64,000 nt of DNA. Origin: Paragonimus skrjabini miyazakii. Its lineage: Eukaryota > Platyhelminthes > Trematoda > Plagiorchiida > Troglotrematidae. A model generated the notes under the pieces. It did no database searches and had not been told where the DNA came from. It worked only from the letters and a program-made list of their open reading frames with translations. Below, piece by piece: positions 56,641-64,000 of the stretch. Numbering within the stretch: the stretch's first letter is position 1; each line of letters starts with the position of its first letter. The stretch lies in assembly GCA_014338405.1 (NCBI GenBank), contig JTDE01000992.1:12870-76869 (forward strand), given 5' to 3'. Position numbers and translations under genes: made by a program.

Positions 56641-59600
56641 GTGAAACTCAGACTCCATTAACAATTATATTTTAAGATCTTCATTTCTAGGCAACCACAT
56701 TTGTTGACTTATTCAATCACATTGTTCATTATTGTTCATCATTAATTTTCATACACGAATGTGCGAGCCATAGACGGGACTACACCGACCAAAATTCTTA
56801 AACTCAGACGTTTAGTGCACCTGATTTCTGGAATTAGTTCAAATCTTCTGAAGCATAGTACGTCGAAAATGTTAGAGAGTGTTTGTGTTCGGAGAAAATA
56901 GTCATTAATGGCGCACAGAATTGTAGAGCAGTGGCTATAGAAAAATGTTCTAAACAAGAGTTGCACAGCAAAGTTGAAGACAAAGGTTCGATCGAAATTC
57001 CCACAATATAATAATTAATTCATGTTAAATGGGATATGCGAAATGAAGCAAAAAACAGTGAAACAAAATGAAAGGTAACTGGCCCTTTATGCTTTTATGC
57101 ACGTGACTGGATTTGTTAGGTGAAGTATTACTGTCTAGGCAAATTCAAAATTGTGCAATGGTCCTGAATGTTGGACTACACCGGAAACCGTGGATATACA
57201 TAGTAAAATCCACCTGTTGATGTCCGAATCTTCTAATAAGAGACAATAGTTCCGCTTGCAGTTTCATACGGCACATTATAGCAACAGAATACAATTGGTC
57301 ATACGTAAATGAGCAACCGGAAAGCTACAGAACACAGACCCGAACCATGGATGAACAGATCGGGAACGTAGAAGGTGACAGCACACCGAACAGCACAGCT
57401 TGTCATGAGGTCATTGTTGAGGAAGTTAGTTCTTGCAAACAGTCTAAACATCTATCCACTGGATCACGGAGTCACGGTCACCCGTGTTGCAAGATGGCAT
57501 GTGAATTTGTTCCTTTAACTTTTGAGGTAGCACCGCAATCTGTCACCTAATGAAGGGTCGTGGGTTCGATTCTGCAGAGTGTGTGGTGCTGATGAGATCC
57601 AATTTGGCATAAACAGCTGCTGGTCACTGGGACCAATTGTTTGCAAAAACCGTTTCTCAACCCATTCTGGGACTGTGATCGATGCTTCCTCGTTTGCACG
57701 CCAACCACAAAACGGCTGATCGGTTTCAGCTTGCGATGGGAAGGAAACGCAATATCCAATGGAACTAATCTGGCTCTTATAGTGAACTTTAATCAATTCG
57801 TTTTAAAAATTCCCCTACCAGAACAACAGACAATTACATAATATTTGAATGCATTGTGACATTACTGTGTCTTAAACGTTAGTGAGCTGCCAACCAAAGT
57901 GCACACGCCGTCCTCGCTTTTTGTTGTTAAATCTGCTTATTGTATCTGGTTTACTGCGGTAACCAGCGCGAAGTGAAAGAACTTTCATCGTATGGTGTAT
58001 TTGACATGCTATCGCTCACCAGTGGATGCAGAGTTGGTTTACTCAACTCCACCGTCGCCCACAGTTGTTTGCATTTTTCGAATTCAAGTAAAGTTTTCAG
58101 CCAGTTCAGTTCGATAGCAAGCAATGAACAGTTTTTTAGTTCACATTAGAACAATTCACTGTCAAAACGTGCCTTTGACATCTGATGTCCTTCTACGAGG
58201 GAACCCAGTTGACCAGTGTGTTCAGTAGTACCACATTAGGCGTGGTCAAACCACACGTGTTTGTGATTAATGCCGTACGAAGGCGGAAATTAAAGTCACC
58301 GCTACTTAGATGAAAAGTCTATCTGAACAAGAAAACTGAACAAGTGTGTACAGTGTTCGGTTTGCTCATTATTTTTGCCTTTTCGAATGCAAACATTCCA
58401 GAAGATAAATCCATACAAAAGTTTCGTAAATTACTGTAATGATACATCCATTTCCGCTCCGGTCACCGACGGCATAAGCTTAAGGAATGATATGGTAGAC
58501 CGTTAGATCGTTTGCGATAACGGATACCTGACCGATCCTCACTCCTTGTATACAAAATGACAAGCACTGAGAGGTTTTCAATGGTTAACTTTCGCAACTG
58601 AATAGCGCAAAATGGAATAGACCTTCTGCTTTAAGAATCTTAGCTTCAAGAAACGTTTTTGCTGTCAAACAACGAAGATATCTTTCAACAGCTTTTCAGG
58701 GCAGCTCAATTTGTAAGCGCCAACCACTGACGTTGTTTTTAATGAACACCTCAAAGTGGACAGTTTGGTGTGCTACTCTGTCATCATTCGTGTGAAGGAG
58801 ATACATTCTAATTTAAATCTAAATTAACTACTTTTGAGCTATGATGTGAAAATTGTCAGAAGATGAGATAAAATCTTAAAGATAAGCCAACTGACTAAGA
58901 AAAGCCTTACCATTCGGCTTCTCGAGTGATTTATTTCCTTATTCTTGAAGAACTATAACTTTCCCCGTTTGCAGTTCTCTAGTGCGAATCAAAAGCATTC
59001 TATACGATAACCGGCATCAGTGAACGCAGTAATTCTGCAATGGATGAACTGTCTCAATATTCTGTTAGCGCACCATAAAGCATGAGATTCAAAGCTAAAG
59101 CTTGATTAAAATTCCATGTTTGAGAAATGGTATCCATGCTACTGCTATTCAATTTCTTACTGTACGACACGTGAAGAATAGGCGACTGTCGTTCAAGTCG
59201 AGACTGAGATTCATACACTGCACCATCTACTTAATATACCCATTTTTTCTCAAGGGGCTATCATGAATTACCATAAACCTACATTTGTATAAATACTCTA
59301 GCCCAATCATATGGTAGACAGTGGTTGTAATGTTTTTCTGAGACTAGTTTGGATACTGTTATTCTGTCTATGTAAGTCTTCTACATCCCTAGTTGTTTTT
59401 GAGGTAATACACGTCGTATCAGTAAGTTTTCTCGTACATAATCTGTTAAACCTGTTAGATCGATATAGTTTTACACTTGACCTCATTATAATTTAAATGC
59501 TTAACCTCACTGTTACTTAACCTAATCCTAACGTGCCTATTGACAGCCATATCCTTATCACAGTAAGTGACTCTTCTAAATTTAGACTAATTAGAATTGA

Positions 59601-62313
59601 TTTACGTTGATCCCGTAACTTAATCAGTGGGAGCGGTAGAAGTGTTTTTACGCAGAACAGCTTAAATTACCAACCCACAGTTTCTGTGTTCATCCGCGTA
59701 TATAGCCCATTTTAAGGTGTGACTGGTTGGCGTTGGTCATGAACCTGGACCCCTTAGAGTCAGTGCATGACCGTGTAAAACCCAATAGAATACCACCACC
59801 GATAAAACCCAACTATTGTATGTAGTTGCCCCGGGGTATTCATTATGACGGATATGGAGTGGCAGATCGGCACTGGGATTCGTATACTTGAAGCGATGTA
59901 TGGCTTTGACTGTACCGGGGCCTTGACCAGTAAGCGCTTACAGTGTGTCATCAGTCACCCTGCCTGCACGAAAGATACTTATCTCCTCTCAGACCGAAAT
60001 TGTTTTACCCACCAACACCGGAGTACTTGTGAGATTTTATAGTTCCAGGTTCCTCCCAGAATGTCGAGTTTTACTACTGACTGATCACTTTCAACAGTTG
60101 ACAGAATACGATCATAGACAGTCCGATTTCATTTGACTTCAGTATTCGAACTACATTCATACCAATTCAGTGTTGACAGAAAATCTACTCTCTTATCACT
60201 AACTTCAAAATACATAGAATAAAACTGCTTTCGACGCAGTTGGATATGCAACAATTTTCATCTCAGTAATCACAGTTATCAGTGGCTCAGAATAGCATAC
60301 CTACATGTTCGGCCATACTAGTGTAAGAGAGGGCACACAAAATTCTGTTGAATGCTATTGCTAACAACTCTAGGAGACTGGTGGCCAGTAGCAACCAGCT
60401 ATCATTAATCAATCAGTCCAAAACTCAATGTAACATGCAGAATAATCTTAGGGATTGATCATCAGGTTGGTTACAACGAAGCTACTTCAAACTAAGTCGT
60501 CAAGAGATCCACATTCCGAACAAGAAATGACGTTGTTTCCAATGGGTGAAACAAAGTCTAGCTATAAGGACGTTTACTGATTTGTACGCTTACTCAACAG
60601 CAAGTATTGAACCAGACCAATAGGCCCAGATTCGTTGGTGAAGCTGACAATCGGTTGCAAAGTCTAAATCTCACGAACATAGAGGTTCTGGATGTCTAGA
60701 AGTGGACTCTGCAGTCGAATGTAAATCTTTCCAGTTATGGTCAGAATTTGATTTATCACTGTTGATGATCAACCATCCGGCACTATGGTTACCCAGCTAA
60801 GAATATCGATCATGCTGACAGAGTGGTTTGATTCAAAAAGAACTGCTGCTACGTTAGTAGTGATAGACATTCTGACTGGACTATATAACGAGACTATGTG
60901 CAGCTCCAGACTAACTTCAGATATCCGGTTTTGTAATGATACCGATAGGAAGATAATCAAAAAGGGGTTATAGAAACAGTCACACCATTGTTTGACACGC
61001 AGAACAGTGGTATAAAGAGTTTGCAAAAAATAGACTAGACGGTAAAAGAAATGGTTTATCTGATAGCGTTTTGAAGTCCCGTAAAACATTTTTGAGTTAG
61101 GTACCAACTGTGATGAGTCAACGGAGATACCCCTCCTCCTGATGTACTCCCATCTCGTTAGCACTGTTTCGGAGAACCCGTTTTTTGTGAATACATTGCA
61201 TCAGTGCTGATATCTTGAGTATGTATATGCTCAGGGTTCTGGTAGTTAACCCAATTAATCGGTTGAATCAAAAGGTCAGTAACACAGCAATGTATTTTTG
61301 TTCTTTCGATTCACTTGAATATGGCGCAAAATATTGTTAACTTCATCAGAACCAATTTTCGTTAAAATGTCCTAGGCTAATTATGTAAAACACTGTGGAA
61401 CCGGATATACATGTGATGACTTTCTTTCTTTCTTGTAAACTGAACCATCGTTAGGGCATCGTGTATACAAGCACACAGAAATTTTTGCCAACTGTGCATT
61501 TTGATTACGGGGCTATATTTGGATGATCTGATCCATTACGAAAGAGGTTATGTGACGATCATTGATACATCTATCTCGCTTCAGGTAATATCTGATCACC
61601 ATGTCTGGTCAAAGACGACACATTAATCATCCCCATCTAATAGTGAGAGTTACTAGTTGACTCTTTAACCACAGTCAATACTGCTATTACACCCAGTTGG
61701 CGAATAGCAAACAGTTTACTGACCGGATTTTGATTACAGTATGATTTAGACAGTGATTTCAAAAAACGGAACTAATGTGATCCAGACAAGTTGTGTTTCT
61801 TCTCGTTTCTGGTTAAATTGTGCCATTAACTGACATATTGTCATTGGAGTAGTACACTTGAAAGCAAATAGAAACTAACATCAATCACTCTGCCAACTTG
61901 TAGTCACAAATTACCTTAGAACAATGCTTGAGACTAGCCTGGAATATACAGGATCTGTAGGTCGACACGAAATTTAAATGCTTCCGTTTCCTATGTACAT
62001 AGGAAATTTAAAAAAACTATTTAATCTTTGTGAAAACTATTTTGTCGTATTTACCATCCCTTCTTATTCACCACACCATTTCTCCCCGTCATTGTCCTCA
62101 CATCAGTGCGACTATCTGTTTCATTTTTAAAAATGTTTTTCGCTTGAAACTTCTCACAAGATTGCAGCAACTTTACAGACTAGAAATTACAGAAATTACG
62201 GAATAGAATCTGCCGGGGCAGTCTATCCCATGGATCATTTGATGGATCCTAAATGAGACAGTGGGATGGATGGGTAACCGAGTCCAAGTGTAAAATTTCC
62301 GAGCTCCTGGTGT
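56641..62313. other. No recognised gene
   Basis: Frames up to 131 codons (60769-61164 minus) without known motif. A tRNA-like B box with a hammerhead-like CTGATGAG at 57563-57620 is described under findings. 58230-58345 has faint SINE similarity. Confidence 0.35.
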
Positions 62314-62314
62314 A

Positions 62315-62386
62315 GCTTCGTTGATCAGCTGGCAGAGCGCTTGCCGGGCATGGTGGTTTTGTCGCTGGTTCGGATCCAGCTGAAGC
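62315..62386 (+). pseudogene. tRNA-like sequence (tRNA pseudogene or SINE head)
   Basis: The 72-nt segment has a perfect T arm (GCTGG-TTCGGAT-CCAGC at 62364-62380, containing the B box GGTTCGGATCC), an acceptor stem with five Watson-Crick pairs plus one G-U (GCTTCG with TGAAGC) and a D-loop-like AGCTGGCAGAG. The D stem is half broken and no anticodon stem pairs, so it cannot be a working tRNA. It is not closely similar to the head of the hammerhead SINE. Confidence 0.45.
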
Positions 62387-64000
62387 CCTGACTTTTCACA
62401 ATTGGGTTTCACTTAAAATAAAACTTTACATAAAACACTGAACCGCAAACAATTTCATCTAAGTTTAAACCATTATCAACGAACATATTTAATCACGGTA
62501 TTTAGGATAAAAACTAGCAGACATTTCGTAACATGCTGGCACTTTTTCTGTTTATCTAAGACATCGTCTTTATCAGGATTCAAATTATGGATCTGCTTTT
62601 ATCTACTTCATATTTTTCGTCCAGGAGTTGCTTCGTCCTTCCTCAATTTGTTGTCGCTTCAGCGGAAATTGTTGGTTTTCCACATTCTTTGCGATCATAT
62701 TACTGAACGTTATCGAACTGCAACCTTGCTTATCAATTTTACTGATGTGTTGTTTGTAACTCAGCCAAACAAACGCATACCATAAATAGAGAGATTATTT
62801 CAATCACACGGTGTTACAGTAGGCAGGGGCTTGGGTTTTGAATCATGAATAATGGGCACATCTAGTGTATTTGTGGTACGACTAGATGGTGATTGCGTAC
62901 TATTGCAACAAGCGTGATAAGTTAACCAAATAAATCGCGCCGCGTCCGAGCGACAATAGTTGAACGGAAAATTGCATATTGCGTGTAGTCCATCTCACAA
63001 AATACACTCCATTTGAGTGCTTTCGTGTGTCATGTGGAGATTGCTGGCAGCGACACCTCCAGAAAGACTGATTTGCATGCATTCTGCTGTCGTGAAAGTT
63101 GCGCTTGTATCATAATGGAACTGCTAGAGAGAAGGCGTTATTATTAGGGCCGAGTTCAATCGATCTTAATGTACGAAAAAACGATTACTCAAAAAATGGC
63201 ACACGTTTTTTGATGGTAAAAACACTGATTTTCGGATATACTTATGACCAAGCCGACAGACCAAAATACAGCAGAATTCCTGTCCGTGTATTGCAATTCA
63301 GATAGATCCTTACCCACTAACGAAAGTTTGAACCGAAACATTTCAATTCCTTACTACTGATACTTGACATAAGTAGTCACGGTACTAAATGGTATTTGAT
63401 GATGCTCGAAAAAAATGAGCACTTTGGGTTCAGACTCCCAGCCCAGTCAACACCCTGTGACATTCCAACGAAAGCGGTCATCAACAGATCGTTCGCACAA
63501 AAGTTGTTTCCCTAATCGTACAGGATGGATAGATGGACCGATTGTACCTTAGTTGTCCATTCAGTTGCCGACCTCAGCGAGGCAGAACCCAGTCGCCCTG
63601 AACACCCCATCACCCAATGTTGTGTGCAACTACATCCGTACTAGTGGATGCTAATAGCCTGACCGTTCACCCGGGCAGCAGAAAAAGCGCATAAGTGAGC
63701 GTCTTTTAGGTGGCTGTCTACATCGGGAACTGGTACCGTGCGAACAACCATCACAACTTACCTACACAAAACGAGTCATACTGTCGATGGTGTCAAAGTG
63801 CTATCGCCTGTGAACAAAGCAAGATCTGGGGTTTGTCGAAACTGCCATTATTCGTCTTCTAGATCCGGCTGGTTAAACATAGATAAGGAGGGCCATCAAC
63901 TTATCTCTTCCGGAATCTAACTGGCAACTTTTGCCTGCCTATCAATATTCTCTGTGCGTTGACTTCCGACTGTTTTATTGGCCTTGGTGATGTTGCGATT
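62387..64000. other. No recognised gene
   Basis: Short frames only (60-68 codons) and no repeat family member recognised up to the window end. Confidence 0.35.

Noticed and set aside
58230..58345. Faint similarity to the SINE (AAAGTCTATCTGAA, GCGGAAATTAAAGTC)
   Set aside because: Too short and diverged to separate from chance by eye.

Overview
The window looks like repeat-dense nuclear DNA from a parasitic flatworm, most likely a digenean trematode. The reasons are the RTE-, CR1/Jockey- and Penelope-type retroelement relics, a tRNA-derived short repeat that carries a minimal type I hammerhead ribozyme (the arrangement known from the schistosome Sm-alpha family), and one cysteine-rich exon resembling secreted knottin peptides of flukes. 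The scaffold has two assembly gaps (11919-12579 and 25200-25299). There is no prokaryotic gene organisation. Apart from the cysteine-rich exon I recognise no host gene; most open frames are short, or are shadows of decayed retroelements on the other strand.

Layout. 1-189 holds the end of a Penelope-like element (PLE, minus strand). 800-1060 is an old copy of the hammerhead SINE, and 2450-3445 an old RTE relic. 3650-4184 is a well-kept SINE copy that abuts the best RTE element (about 4123-6488), which has an APE endonuclease and a reverse transcriptase with its YADD box. 8110-11918 is a CR1-like LINE (LINE-A) broken by a cluster of SINE copies in opposite orientations (9039-10589) and running into the first gap. 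17675-17886 (minus) is the last exon of a double cystine-knot peptide. 24537-25199 is a tandem SINE dimer with a 420-bp period that runs into the second gap. On the other side of the gap is a PLE fragment with a 59-bp perfect inverted repeat and a second, different hammerhead motif. More SINE copies lie at 28365-29342 and 31280-31440.

41890-44080 (minus) is a second CR1-like LINE (LINE-C), 45890-46594 (minus) a PLE GIY-YIG fragment, and 47860-48370 / 50048-50585 two inverted LTR-like repeats with a perfect 52-bp-arm hairpin between them. 52480-56640 (minus) is LINE-B, split by an RTE insertion (53478-55276, plus) with a short target-site duplication. The last 7 kb hold a tRNA-like sequence at 62315-62386 and otherwise nothing I recognise.

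How the parts relate. RTE and CR1 elements would have supplied the endonuclease and reverse transcriptase. The SINE and part of the PLE material carry self-cleaving RNA motifs that could process tandem transcripts to unit length. Three hammerhead copies keep every invariant core base and a full 6-bp stem I; the others show single-base or larger core damage. The most unusual structural signals are the repeated head-to-head SINE pairs, the sharing of the post-cleavage SINE sequence with the 5' end of the RTE, and a hammerhead with a two-part stem I next to the PLE.
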